Shown: piece by piece, positions 1 through 12,136 of the stretch
Layout: each line of letters opens with the position of its first letter
How positions within the stretch are numbered: position 1 is the stretch's first letter
From: Oscarella lobularis
Taxonomy: Eukaryota > Porifera > Homoscleromorpha > Homosclerophorida > Oscarellidae
Assembly (NCBI RefSeq): GCF_947507565.1
Contig: NC_089175.1
Coordinates: 4,949,733 to 5,013,732, forward strand
Direction: 5' to 3'
Length of the DNA stretch: 64,000 nucleotides
The notes under the pieces: model-generated
The model's input: only the letters and a program-made list of their open reading frames with translations
Told to the model about the DNA's origin: nothing
Database searches by the model: none
Made by a program: the position numbers and the translations under genes

Positions 1-490
1 GACCTAACTGACGTCAAGGATTTTTGGAAGCGATCTAAATACTAAGGCAAAGGCAGCTTAACAAATTCAAATTTCTGCGCGTAGGCCGATCTCGAGACGT
101 CAGGCGGAGTCTCGAGAAGGTCTTAGGCTGAGTCTAGAGACGTTTCCGACTCTCGAGACCGATCTCGATACCTCTCAAAACGGGTTTTGGGCTCAGGCGG
201 GGTCTACAACGTAGTGTCAGCTTGCGAGTTGTTTACGGGGGTCTCGAGACCTAACGCAATTATGACGTCAAGGATTTTCGGAAGCAACCTAAATACAAAG
301 GCAGCTTAACAAATGCAAATTTCTGCGCGTAGGCCGATCTCGAGACGTCAGGCGGAGTCTCGAGAAGGTCTTAGGCTGAGTGTAGAGACGTTTCCGACTC
401 TCGAGACCGATCTCGATACCTCTCAAAACGGGTTTTGGGCTCAAGCGGGGTCTACAACGTAGTGTCAGCTGGGGTCGAGACCCCGTTAAT
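1..490. repeat. Tandem repeat, two units of about 245 bp
   Basis: Two head-to-tail units, starting at 1 and about 248, share the same order of motifs. They are rich in the palindrome-like words GGTCTCGAGACC and TCTCGAGACGTC. The first unit is a few bases longer because of a local AAGGCA duplication. The same pair of units is found at 9525 to 10010, immediately upstream of receptor gene 1, so the left window edge falls inside a copy of that upstream region. No coding potential seen; open frames here are chance frames in a repeat. Confidence 0.85.
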
Positions 491-599
491 ATATGCATAC
501 GCAACCCTTTGAGCGTCCGGGTCAGTACGCTGTACAGTACCATCTGTAGCAGGTTTTGCAGAAAATCTTGAGAATTTCTTCATAGCTAAATGATTATTT

Positions 600-1510
600 A
601 AAAATGCTTGTGCGCACTGATAGTAGTCGATTTTCGCTTTCTAGTCATACATCAGATCCCTCCGATAATTCACTTGCTATTTCGAACCACTGGCAACGAC
701 GCAACCCCGAGAACGTTTCCTAGAACACGCAGAAAGTGCGTTCTGTTCTGCTCTTCGTCAGGCGCAGCTGCATCGATTTCATCGGAAATTTCGCTGTGAT
801 TTCGCCGTCTTCGTGTGGTTTGTATCCACCTAGAATTACTTAGAAAACTCGTATCACCTTTAGTCGGTGCTCCACTTTGAATTTTTGACCAGCGATGCAG
901 TTGCTCACAAAAAACACACTGTCCTTCAAGCTTGGTACACTGACAACCACATCCTTTTCCAGCTTCTTTTTTTCTTTCTTCTCGAGAGCATCACCGAAGG
1001 TGAAAACAAGGTAAAACTTGAAATCTAGGTAAAAATGCACAAAGATGCCACTGATCAATTCAGGGTAGAATGCATACCTCCCCGGAGTCGTTTAGCAGCA
1101 AGTAGAGCACTGTTTATAGCCGGAAGTTGTTTGAGCAGCTGCGTGGAATATTCGGCGCTCCAAACTGTATTAAAACGATGTGAGGTTTCGTTTCCTCTGC
1201 CGTTCCCAAGTGGCTGTTATTCTTGTAAAATTCGACCTTTTCTTCCGCGATTCGTTTGATTTCGTCTGTCGGGACAGAGTAATTGTAAAATCTCGTCGGT
1301 CAAAAAGGGTTTGTTGTCTTCGCCTGCGTTCGGAATTTTCATCCATAATCAGAGACGCTCCTTAGATTCATTCCCACACGCATACATATAGCCTAACGCC
1401 AACATCATCAGGAGTGGCCTTACCAATTCCGCTTGCGTTGGAAGTCCTCGCGAGTCAAGGAATGTCGGGCCTCAGCAAAATGCTCTGGTGCTCTTGTCGT
1501 CGTCATAGCT
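600..1510 (-). pseudogene. Relic of receptor GTPase domain, C-terminal half
   Basis: Read on the minus strand, 1390-1470 resembles the part of the receptor GTPase domain around the G3 motif (FLDSRGL followed by a leucine-rich LVRP..MLALGY stretch). Positions 840-1058 match the last GTPase exon, with YLVFTFGD and a VFFVSN strand before EHRLKVIRV. The P-loop half, membrane exon and ectodomain are absent, and the frame is not continuous across the unit. A near-identical relic lies at 10125-11070. Related to the genes at 6534, 13569 and 20642 but not derivable as a working gene. Confidence 0.7.
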
Positions 1511-2549
1511 TGAACGTCGTGGCCTAAAACGAAGAAGAGCTTGTGACAATGTATCGAGTTTATGGACGCACCCCATGCAGTTGGAAAAATTGGGCGCAGG
1601 ACGCAGCAATAAACTACGAGGAGCTACACAGACTATATAAAATAGGGCATTCGAATTAAGTAGATTGTTTCAAGTTACATGTATTGATAAATGGTCATTT
1701 CTCACAGACGAAGAAGCGGGTCCAACCCACTTTTTTCAAGTAAAAAGTGAAGTACGCGGCACGCGATTGCAAGAGCAGGAACATAAGATGGGTAAAAGCT
1801 TTTAGAGCAGCGGAAATCGCGCTTTACAACGTATATAGAAGAACGAGTACGAAACTCTAAAAGGGAGCCCTACAGGTCATGAAGCGACGTGAACAAGTCG
1901 CAGACCCCCAAAAAGACGCAAACAAACCGTGTCGAAGACGCCAGAGGAAAGGCGCGCTGCTCGAAGCGCGTGACAAGAAACGCCGTTCGTTTACCGCTAG
2001 GTGCATCGCTTTCCCCGAACCGCAGCCAATCTTTGACCGTCTTCTTGTCCATCCAGTCACAGCAGGCAACCGGAGAGCAAGTGGAGAGCAAGACTAGGCC
2101 TACCTAGATAAAAGAGAACATCTGACGCCTCCAAGGGGACCCAGCGCCTCTTTCGAAGAAGACTCACATCGAAAGACAAACTCGCGCCTTCCAGAAAACT
2201 GTTCTTTAAGCAGGAAATAGCCAACAAACCTGGAGAACGGCATCGAAGGCTCGAAGCAGCAAGCAGCACTTCCCGTGACCCGTATGAAAATGACCACGCC
2301 TAAAACAAAAATTTAATCTACCATCATCCAATTAACCCTTGCTGGTGCTAGAGCAACTTCTCAAGGTACGGCCTGGCTCGTATGTTCTATAAAAATTGTA
2401 ATAAAATTAAATGAAACAGACACAAAACCTGAACACAACCCAGCTGGCCTGCAGCAGAGCAACTACAACAATGAAAATCCATACAAAAAAGACAAACAGA
2501 TAGCCTAATATAAACAACAACAAAAAGAGAAAGATGACCTCTAAACTTT
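1511..2549. other. Non-coding stretch shared with 11071-12136
   Basis: No convincing exon. The sequence is nearly the same as the stretch at about 11070-12136, including small insertions and deletions between the two, so it belongs to the duplicated block rather than to an independent gene. Overlapping frames of about 70 residues on both strands around 1857-2300 have no recognisable domain. Confidence 0.6.
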
Positions 2550-4150
2550 TCAGGCTGTTTTATCAGGCATGCAGCCTTGTAGTTTCATTTCCTTCTCGAC
2601 AGAGCCCGCAATCTGCACCTCTTCACATACCTTAAGCAACCTGTTAACAGTTGCCTCGTCTCCGTCCTTTCTCCTCCAAGCTTCAAGCAGCGCCAACAGT
2701 TTCTCGAAATTTGTCTGCGCATGGGATATGTGATCATTTACCTCCACAATGGTAATTCTAAGAAGAGCAGTAGCAATACTTAGAGAACGATCACATCCCA
2801 GCTTGGCAACAATTCTGAGATGTATATCTTCCACAGGACTTTCTAGATGTAAGCACATTAAAAAACAATCAACTTCTGCTCTAGAAAATGAGTGCAGTAC
2901 AAACCGTAAGTGCACGGTTTCTCGGTGGCGCCGACGCGATCGCTTATGCGATCCAGCTTGTTTATTATGACTTTGAATTGCTTTTCAGTGGCAGAAAATA
3001 ATGACCGTGGGACCCTAGGAGCGTCTTCCAATTTTAGCCGTTCTTGGGTAGACTTCATTTTTGCCAGCCATTGTTTTTTCCAAAAAAGGCCGCGATTCTG
3101 CCGCCATTTGTTAGGGTCCAATTCGGCAACCTCTTTAACCAGCTTCTGATACTGACAGAAATCTGCAACAAAGCTTTGATAGCAATCTTAGATAAAACTA
3201 TTTTTGTTTCTTCACCATCAGCATCAACAAATTCTGAATCAGATCGCTTCAGGAACTCAACCTCCTCGTTCTCCTCGTTTTGGTACTCCTCCTCGTCTAC
3301 ACTTTCAGCCCACGCCATCTTTCTGCCTGCTTTCATTTTGTTCCTTTCTGTACTGAAATCAGTCCGAGAATTGTCGAAGCGTACGCTTGCGGATCTATCA
3401 TCAGCTAAGTCAGACACTGACGGATACTTTCTCTTAACATCATGTACCGTCGACGTCATCAAATCTGCGGTAATAATTTAAGTAATATTTTCGGCATGAT
3501 GCCATGCATGTATGTATGTATGTTCATACCAATATACTTTTGCGAGGTATCATCAAAAGGACAACAAAAACAGAGCATGAATAAAAGTACAAATCCAGCA
3601 ATTCCTAGTAATACAAATAAAATTAATATTACTTTGGATTATGCCTACCGGTATTGTAGACATACCTACAGTCACCGAAGAGATTACAATCCATGAAATT
3701 CCGCTACTGCTGGAGAACAAAACGTTAATATTTGAACTGCAAAAGGCGCCATTTATTTTGCAAGCGTAGTCTCCGTTTTAGGAGTCACCAGGAGCAATTA
3801 GAAGCATTCGATGGTGCAAATGATCAGGATTTGAAGGCAGGGCATGCCTTTTTCTTCGTCTTCGAGAGGAAAACCAGCTTTCCGGAAGTTCTTCATTGTT
3901 TCGAAGCCAAGAGATTTGTTCAATGGCAATGGTGCTATCGCACGTAAGAAGGACAGACAATCCGTGATACAAAGCACTATCCGGTGTTTTGGAGATAGAC
4001 ACAGATACATTGGCATCAGTCACACACCCTGCCGGAAAACTGCCACGCAGAAATAAATCGCTTTAGATATTTACCCAGGCCTTCAATCAGTTGCAAACCT
4101 GAAGTCAAACTGGAAAAAGAAGACTAAAAGAAAGACAAGAACGCTGGCGG
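2550..4150 (-). pseudogene. Ig - TM - Death domain gene, copy 1, damaged
   Basis: Order on the minus strand: a region like the signal-peptide exon of the 17.7-kb copy (4080-4150), one Ig-like domain (about 3750-4030, Cys...Trp core ISWLRNN), a membrane exon, an acidic exon (to about 3225-3470), a helical exon (2905-3162) and a Death domain exon (2842-2550) ending in TGA. The exons from the acidic exon on join in phase 1 through normal GT-AG introns. However, the Ig exon contains an in-frame TAA just before its second Cys strand (about 3778) and I find no ATG for the signal exon. The gene is therefore probably dead, or uses an unseen first exon. Its Death domain contains IVAKLG near the start and a LLALLEAWRRK helix. 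Function unknown; the layout is that of a single-pass death receptor. Confidence 0.65.
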
Positions 4151-4906
4151 TCTGCGTAAACTGACAACTAAAATTGACAAGGATTAGTCTTATTGTTCTG
4201 ACGTAAGCAAAGTGACGGGTAGCCAGGGTTTCCCTCTGGACATACCGTTTAGCCTGGTGACAGACCTGGTAACAACAAGGGCGATTCAGGCTTTACTCTT
4301 GGCGTGTGGTCGAACAGTAGAAGGCTGTTAACTGGCTAGAAGACTCGTCCAAGACACTTCAGCTCAACAATGTCCCGTAGTGCTTTCAGTTTCACTGTAA
4401 GCATCTTAGCCCTACATGCGTTATAAAATCAATAATTACTTAATGTCTCGTAAGTGTGCTACATTGGTTACTCTGTAGTCCTAGAAATATAAGTGTCCTT
4501 CAAGGCCTTAGGAGGTGCCGGTCCCCTATCATTGACAATAACAAGTTCAATGCCTCTCTTTTATTCTTCAGCTTACCTGCATCAAGCAAAGCAAGGTTCT
4601 TTACATAAATAAGCATCTCCCAATCAGTATGTGCACTCAATTAGACAAAGCGTCGGTGAACAGCGGATCTTTCAGGATAATTTGGTATCGCCAATGCGAC
4701 CTTTGAACTTCGAACTTCTCCTGGCAGCGCATACGTAGCATGCCGCAGTGCCAATAATTGAGTTACAGTCTACCTTGTAGGAGCGCGGACGATGAAGATG
4801 TGCATGAAAGGGAGCCTCAGCCTGAATGTAGCGGTACATGCAGCTCTCTTCCCGCGTCCAGAGACTCAGAGACTCAGAAACTCTTGGACGGATGCCCAGT
4901 CCAACT
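4151..4906. other. Spacer shared with 17743-18640
   Basis: No exon recognised. Long matches to the spacer at 17.8-18.5 kb (for example 4540-4640 against 18170-18270) show it was duplicated together with the flanking Ig-TM-Death and GTPase genes. Confidence 0.6.
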
Positions 4907-5420
4907 CTAATTCATGTCTCGTTCTTCGTCTTCATCCAGCTCATCTTTTCTCGTTGCAACAACAAACACATCTAACGCCAGTAGATAAACTGTACAGAGA
5001 TTGCTGCTGTAAACAAAAATTAATTCACCTATGCCTGCTTCAGCTTTCATTTTGTCGACAGCGCCCTTCAAATCTCTCAGAAAAGCACGTGGAGGATTAT
5101 TCAGAGGATTGACGACGAAAACGACTACAGATGGCGGAATTCGCTCGCTGGAAATTTCAATAGTCGCCCTTTCGAGCGACCCGGCTTTACTAGCATCCCC
5201 GCCTGGTGCAAGCTCTTCGACAATGTCTTGCAAATTCGATACCACTCGTATCGTGCCTTTGAGAGGCGCGTCGAGGAGCGGTCCAAGTGCCCGCGTAGAC
5301 TTGGGCACGTATCGCCGTCGACGCCTCTTCGGGCTCGCACTTGGTTCTCTAGCTCTCGTTCTTCTCCCAACGACGCTGAAGACCCGCTGAAGAACGATAA
5401 GCGAGGAGTCATAGATATCT
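4907..5420 (-). pseudogene. Relic of the soluble IFI44-like GTPase
   Basis: Minus-strand match to the intact gene at 18647-19530. It retains the segment with IEISSERIPPSVVV, the strand before G4 (LLALDVFVVATRKDEL) and a broken trace of the helix after the P-loop (around 5370-5400). The P-loop itself, the N-terminus and everything after TRKDELDEDEERD are missing, and the frame shifts near 5300. A duplicate of the 18.6-kb gene that has decayed. Confidence 0.8.
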
Positions 5421-5424
5421 ATGC

Positions 5425-6260
5425 GTGTAGCCGAGGCGGATCGTCATCGTCTCCGACGACGAAATCGGTCGAAAGGATCTCAAAAAGGAGTTCGAGAGGA
5501 TACTGGACGACAAGGACGGGTTATAGTGAAGGACGTGAGGACGTGTACTACCTTGTAGCGCACTTACTTTACGTCAGTAGCACCCCGTATAATAATAATA
5601 AGGAAATCGTCTTTGACGATTTTTAAAATTGACTTGACAATTTTTAAAATTGACTTGACAATTTTAAAAATCGTCAAGACAATTTTAAAAATTGTCTAGA
5701 CGATTTTTAAAATTGTCTTGACGATTTCAATACGGAAAAAGTGCCGTAAGAATAGGTAGTACACGTCCTTCACTATAACCCAAGTACGTCGTCGTCGTTT
5801 ACGCGTGCGATCGATGGGAATATTTCGCGATCGTCGACAGCCGAGAGGCGTTCGGCGAAGAATACGACGACTTCTTCGTCTTTGCGCTGCCGCGAGAGCC
5901 GCGCACGATAGTCTACATGGAGAAGGACAAGTCGAATAGCTTTTTTAAGGAGCGATACCGCTCTGTGGCGGCAATCCTCAACGGCGAGACATTCGAAAGA
6001 GTAAGGCGAGTCGACTGCGCGCAAGGGCGCCAGTCACGCGTAGTCGCACGTGCAGGCCGGGAGCCCTGCACGCGTTATATTCGATCTTTTCTAGTTATTA
6101 TTGTCGTTTATTCGTGGGGCGACGTGATCAGCGATAAGTCCATACAATCCGTGATCCGACATCGTCGCATCGATGCCATATATGAAAGTGGAATTCAACC
6201 AGATTTGCGCATAGTCAAAGACGTTCTGTTCAGTTTGAAAGATTTTTCCTTTTATTAATA
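5425..6260 (+). pseudogene. Relic of the divergent plus-strand gene, split by an insertion
   Basis: Positions 5425-5517 and 5788-6260 are the two halves of a copy of the gene at 19716-20414: the same words recur (IVVYSWGD, RRIDAIYESGIQPDLR, FSLKDFSF). The halves are separated by a 264-bp element at 5518-5781. The start region is missing and the frame is interrupted. It lies head to head with the IFI44-like relic, as in the intact pair. Confidence 0.8.
5518..5781. mobile_element. 264-bp MITE-like element with terminal inverted repeats
   Basis: Ends are GGGTTATAGTGAAGGACGTG at the left and its reverse complement at the right, about 20 bp. The flanks AAGGAC (left) and AAGTAC (right) look like a diverged 6-bp target duplication. 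The undisturbed sequence is visible at 19860-19880, where the same host text runs without the element. The interior is a chain of AATTTTAAAAATTGTC-type inverted and direct repeats. No protein is encoded. Confidence 0.85.
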
Positions 6261-6533
6261 GCGAGCAGAAAAGGACCCTGAGGGAAAAGTTTTAAATGAA
6301 ATTTGCCGAGGTATTGAAAACATACGGTTACAATATTCTTTACTGAGCGAAGGCCTTGTTTCCAGGGAGGAATGTTTTCGGTTTGTTTGATTATGTTTTG
6401 TATTTTTGTACTAACGTTAGTGTGATAGAAAATGAAGCACGTCTTTTCTACCAAGTCCTGAAGATTGTGTTGCAGTTTTTTTTTCAAATGCTAATGATAA
6501 TCGTCTGTGTGTGCCTGCATGATTATGACAAGA

Positions 6534-9474
6534 CTAGTCAATTCTTGATTCTCTTGCTGGAATACATCTGATTACTTGGATAAGTTCATCTCTAACCGCT
6601 GACAACGATGGAGCATCGAGAATGTTTTTTAGGGCACGCAGAAATTTCTTTTTGTCTTCTCCTCCGTCAGTTGCATCCGCATCCGTGCTTCTTTTGCAAG
6701 TCCTTACTGTATTGACGTCATCTTTGACGTCATTGATTAGAATTACTTCAAAAACCCTAATCACTTCTACTAGTTGCTCTACTTGCTCCATAGGTGTAAG
6801 AGAAGGTACCCTGACAAATAACACTGCCTCTAGATTCTTCAAGCTGTCCACATTTTGCGTCAGCGTCTCTTCTTCCGTCTCGTCATCACAGGTAAAAAGA
6901 ACATACCATCTAATTCTTGAACCTAGAAAAGGAGACACAAAATATCACTGATTCACTTGTCGTTTTGCCGAGATGTATACCTTCAACTGGAAGTTCAACA
7001 TCGTCATCACCCCTTTTTATACCTAGAGGCTCAATAAGTTCAGTGAGCAGATCGGCTTCCTTGGCACTCCAAACCAGTAAAACAATGTCTGGCTTTCTCT
7101 CTGAATCTACATGTATGTAACGTTCAATGTCTTTCGAGATATCGTTTAGATTTGTTTCCAAAGGTATTTGACCTGATAGCAGCAGCGGCAAAATCGGCTT
7201 TACCAACTTTGCTTCTTCTTTTAGTAGCCCTTGCGAGTCAAGGAAAACCGGGCCACGTTGATTAACGGGTAAGTCCTTATAGAGATCTCTGTACATCATT
7301 AGCTTGGCTGAGTGTGAGTCGTCGTCACAGTTTCCATCTCCAGTGCGCTTTGCTTTCTTGTTTTCGGTCAGATTAATGGCAAAGTTAAAAGTGTGTACCA
7401 GATAAGATTGGCGGTTTTTGTCTTGTCCTAAAAGCAGTATGGTTTTCCGATGTCGGCAGAAGTATGTTCTTAGCATCTCAGTTCTTGTAATTATCGTCTT
7501 GCGAAGCCATTGATTGCTTTTGTAATAAGAGTATACAACAAAAAGAACAGCACCAACCACCAGCGCTACCACCAGAAGCACTACCACACCTATAAGCCAG
7601 GCAGGCATTTGAGTACCATCAGCATCTACAAAAAAAAAACCAAATGTCATTCATGGGCATTACTGTCGCTGCAATGCAAATTGTTCTCACCTGCAACACA
7701 AAGCGTCTCAAAACGCACAGGATCTGAAAACGTCCCAACACCGTACGCGTTCAGCTCTCTAACTGCTGCTGCGTACTTCCTATTCCTTTCGAGGTTGAAG
7801 AGCGTCTTCACTGGACAGTAGATTGTTTCCTTGATCTCGCTTGCCATTGGAAATGTGACATCATCATTGCTTTGATTCCCGGCTAATCCGTAAAGCACTT
7901 CATAACTGATTTGATTATCGATGCCGACTGTTTCTGATTGAAATTCAAGAGTTGCCGATGTGCAATTGCTCTGACTCACGTTGATGTATACAGTAGATCG
8001 AGGTTTTCCAAGTGTTTTCACGTCGAACGTTCCTACCTCTCCATATCCCAAAGCGTTGTTGGCCTGACACAAAAATTGAAATGTGCTACTAGACGACAGA
8101 TGTTTTAGCTTGATAAAGTCTTGATCGGGACCGTAGGTATTATTTGATATAAGTGACGACTGCTCCTCTACAAGAGCATAGACCAAGACTTGAAGATGAC
8201 TGACGGAGAATCCTCCGTTATCAGTGGGATGTTCAATGTTGGCCACTATAGTATCATTTGTACGCTGTACAAAGTGAACGCCACACGCACTTGGCATACC
8301 TGCGAGATAATCGATAAATTAATTAATGTAAGGGGCTACTGACTCTTACAGAGAACGTTTAGTTCAAAGTCTATACTGGTTTCCTCAAGGCCGTTTTCTG
8401 ATGTGCAGCGTATGAGACCTCTCTTGTTATCCTCTCTTTCTACGCCCGTAATTTTCAAGGTAGATGTAATCTTATGTCTGTGACCATCCGGAGCCATGAC
8501 GCTTTCCTCGGTAATACCGTACCGTCCGTCACGCAGTAACGTCTCGTTCCAAACCCACTCTATATATGGCTTAGGATACGCCACCGCTGAGCAGATAAAC
8601 TCAACGTTTTTGGAACAGAATACTGTCTTGGTGGTATCGGTCAAGTTTGTCGGGTCGACGCCTCCTGTCAAACAATCAACGTTAGTTCTTCTCAACAACA
8701 TTGCTCACGAATTCTAACCCAAGATATTAATGCTTATATTATTAATCATGGCGTTTCCCAGGCAACTCGATGCGATCACTTCATAGTCTCCCCAGTCCTC
8801 AAGCGAAAGTCCTCGCACGTGAATCGTATTTGACCTAATCTCAAATTTTGCCGAACTAACAACGTGAGACCTGTTCTGGGGCCTCACGACCCGAAGTCTC
8901 GGACGAGGAACGCCCGAGACGTCGAGTCGAATTTTCAGTGTATCGTTCGACTTTTCCCTGAACAAAAGGCGTCGTCCGCTGAGAAACTCCAAGCAAGGAA
9001 TCTCTAAAAAGAACGCGAAGAACAATGCAATTCCGCTGGACCCCTGCTTACTAGCTGCATGTACGTACCTCCCACAATCAAGACGGCGTTCTCGCTCTCG
9101 AAAATCACACTACCCCGAAATTCGCTGACGGTAAAACGAAAAGTGCTACCGTTTTCTCTCGAATCGACGATGAAGGTAATGAGGCGTTTATTTGCCGCAA
9201 TCAAGCGTTCGTTTCTGTACCAGCGAACGATAGGCTCGATGGGATCGCTACCGTTGTAGTCTGGAGCGGAGTTCAGACTGACACTTTCGTTTGCAATTTG
9301 ATAATGAACGATTGGGTTATTTCCCAGTGACACAGAGCTACCTGTGACCAGTCCAAATATATAGGAGAAAGAAGGTACGCGAAGTATATACTAACCACAG
9401 GTCGCGAGATCAGCTTGCGCGCTCGGGATTAGAAGAAAAACGCCGCAAATGTGGACGAGGAAGATTCGTTTCAT
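6534..9474 (-). CDS. Receptor 1: Ig x3 - FN3 x2 - TM - IFI44-like (pseudo)GTPase, 864 aa
   Basis: Seven exons join with consistent phase-1 GT-AG introns of 50-65 bp: 9474-9396, 9341-9069, 9003-8719, 8664-8350, 8299-7691, 7625-6981, 6922-6534. Exon 1 encodes a signal peptide (MKRIFLVHICGVFLLIPS). Exons 2-4 each hold one Ig-like domain and exon 5 two FN3 domains. Exon 6 has the membrane helix (about residues 529-553) followed by the GTPase first half, and exon 7 the second half. Walker B/G3 is kept (FLDSQGL), but the P-loop reads GQDKNRQS instead of GxxxxGK[ST] (about residues 587-594), so nucleotide binding is doubtful. The fold assignment rests on order and spacing shared with IFI44-type proteins: P-loop, DxxGL, a T..D strand, then a hydrophobic strand. 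Expected on the plasma membrane; ligand unknown. The start is the only ATG before the hydrophobic core. Confidence 0.85.
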
Positions 9475-10124
9475 CACGCTAAATTTTTGGCAACGATGAA
9501 GTGACTTGTTTACGGGGGTCTCGAGACCTAACTGACGTCAAGGATTTTTGGAAGCGATCTAAATACTAAGGCAGCTTAACAAATTCAAATTTCTGCGCGT
9601 AGGCCGATCTCGAGACGTCAGGCGGAGTCTCGAGAAGGTCTTAGGCTGAGTCTAGAGACGTTTCCGACTCTCGAGACCGATCTCGATACCTCTCAAAACG
9701 GGTTTTGGGCTCAGGCGGGGTCTACAACGTAGTGTCAGCTTGCGAGTTGTTTACGGGGGTCTCGAGACCTAACGCAATTATGACGTCAAGGATTTTCGGA
9801 AGCAACCTAAATACAAAGGCAGCTTAACAAATGCAAATTTCTGCGCGTAGGCCGATCTCGAGACGTCAGGCGGAGTCTCGAGAAGGTCTTAGGCTGAGTG
9901 TAGAGACGTTTCCGACTCTCGAGACCGATCTCGATACGTCTCAAAACGGGTTTTGGGCTCAAGCGGGGTCTACAACGTAGTGTCAGCTGGGGTCGAGACC
10001 CCCGTTAATATATGCATACGCAGCCCTTTGAGCGTCCGGGTCAGTACGCTGTACCTGTACAGTACCCATCTGTAGCAGGTTTCGCGGAAAATCTTGAGAA
10101 TTTCTTCATAGCTAAATGATTATT

Positions 10125-11070
10125 TAAAAATGTTCGTGCGCACTGATAGTAGTCGATTTTCGCTTTCTAATCATACATCAGATCCTTCCGATAATTCACT
10201 TGCTATTAACCTGTTAAGTTTATGTCGAACCACTGGCGACGAGGCAACCCCGAGAACGTTTCCTAGAACACGCAGAAAGTGCGTTCTGTTCTGCTCTTCG
10301 TCAGGCGCAGCTGCATCGATTTCATCGGAAATTTCGCCAAAGGCTCTCCGTAATTTCGTGATTTCGCCGTCTTCGTGTGGTTTGTATCCACCTAGAATTA
10401 CTTAGAAAACTAGTATCACCTTTAGTCGGTGCTCCACTTTGAATTTTTGACCAGCAATGCAGTTGCTCAAAAAAAACACACTCTCCTTCAAGCTTGGTAC
10501 ACTGACAACCACTTTTTTTCTTTCTTCTCGAGAACATCACCGAAGGTGAAAACAAGGTAAATCTTGAAATCTAGGTAAAAATGCACAAAGATGCCACCGA
10601 TCAATTCAGGGTAGAATGCATACCTCCCCGGAGTCGTTTAGCAGCAAGTAGAGGTAGAGCACTGTTTATAGCCGGAAGTTGTTTGAGCAGCTGCGTGGAA
10701 TATTCGGCGCTCCAAACTGTATTAAAACGATGTGAGGTTTCGTTTCCTCTGCCGTTCCCAAGTGGCTGTTATTCTTGTAAAATTCGACCTTTTCTTCCAC
10801 GATTCGTTTGATCTGTCGGGACAGAGTAGTTGTAAAATCTCGTCGGTCAAAAATGGTTCGTCGTCTTCGCCTGCGTTCGGAATTTCATCCACAATCAGAG
10901 ACGTTCCTTAGATTCATTCCCACACGTACATAGCCTAACGCCAACATCATCACGAGTGGCCTTACCAATTCCGCTTGCGTTGGAAGTCCTCGCGAGTCAA
11001 GGAATGTCGGACAGCAGCAAAACGCTCTCGTGCTCTTGTTGTCGTCATAGCTTGAACGTCGTGGCCTATA
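10125..11070 (-). pseudogene. Second relic of receptor GTPase domain
   Basis: Duplicate of the relic at 600-1510, on the minus strand. It keeps the DSRGL-like G3 region around 10980-11010 and remnants of the last GTPase exon around 10380-10580. P-loop, membrane and ectodomain exons are missing. Small length differences from the first relic show independent decay since the duplication. Confidence 0.65.
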
Positions 11071-12136
11071 AAACGAAGAAGAGCTTGTGACAATGTATCG
11101 AGTTTATGGACGCACCCCAGTTGGAAAAATAGGGCGCAGGACGCAGCAATAAACTACGAGGAGCTACACAGACTGCAAGAAACAGTCGGAATACGTAAAA
11201 AAAAGTGTATAAAATAGGGCGTTCGAATTAAATAATAGACTGTTTCAAGTTATTGATAAATGGTCATTTCTCACTGGTAAAAAGTGAAGTACGCGGCACG
11301 CGATTGCAAGAGCAGGAACATAAGATGGGTAAAAGCTTTTAGAGCAGCGGAAATCGCGCTTTACAACACACGTGTATAGAAGAACGAGTACGAAACTCTA
11401 AAGGGGAGCCCTACAGGTCATGGAGCGACGTGAACAAGTCGCGGACCCCACAAAAAGACCCAAAAATGCCGTTCGATAGCAAACAAACCGTGTCGAAGAC
11501 GCCAGAGGAAAGGCGCGCTGCTCGAAGCGCGTGACAAGAAACGCCGTTCGTTTACCGCTAGGTGCATCGCTTTCCCCGAACCGCAGCTAATCTTTGACCG
11601 TCTTCTTGTCCATCCAGTCACAGCAGGCAATCGGAGAGCAAGTGGAGAGCAAGACTAGGCCTACCTAGATAAAAGAGAACATCTGACGCCTCCAAGGGGA
11701 CCCAGCGCCTCTTTCGAAGAAGACTCACGTCGAAAGACAAACTCGCGCCTTCCAGAAAACTGTTCTTTAAGCCAACAAACCTGGAGAAACGGCATCTGAA
11801 GCAGCAAGCAGCACTTCCCGTGCACGCGTGACCCGTATGAAAATGCTTCTGACCACGCCTTTGTAGAACAAAAATTTAATCTACCATCATCCAATCAACC
11901 CTTGCTGGTGCTAGAGCAACTTTTCAAGGTACGGCCTGGCTTGTATTTTCTAAAAAAAATGATTATAAAATTAAATGAAACAGACAAAACCTGAAACAAC
12001 CCATCTGGCCTGCAGCAGACTCTGAGAGTAACTGACAACAACAAAAAGGCCTCGATAGTAGTAAAGAACAATAAAAAGATGGCCTCACATAACAACAACA
12101 ACAACAACAAAAAGAGAAAGATGGCCTATAATCTTT
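11071..12136. other. Non-coding stretch, duplicate of 1511-2549
   Basis: No exon or RNA gene recognised. It differs from its twin by small indels, for example an extra stretch at 11176-11210 and a run of CAA triplets near 12088-12110. Confidence 0.55.

Noticed and set aside
1857-2107. Overlapping frames of about 70 codons on both strands, repeated near 11.4-11.6 kb
   Set aside because: Frames are not preserved between the two copies; the similarity is due to segmental duplication of non-coding DNA.
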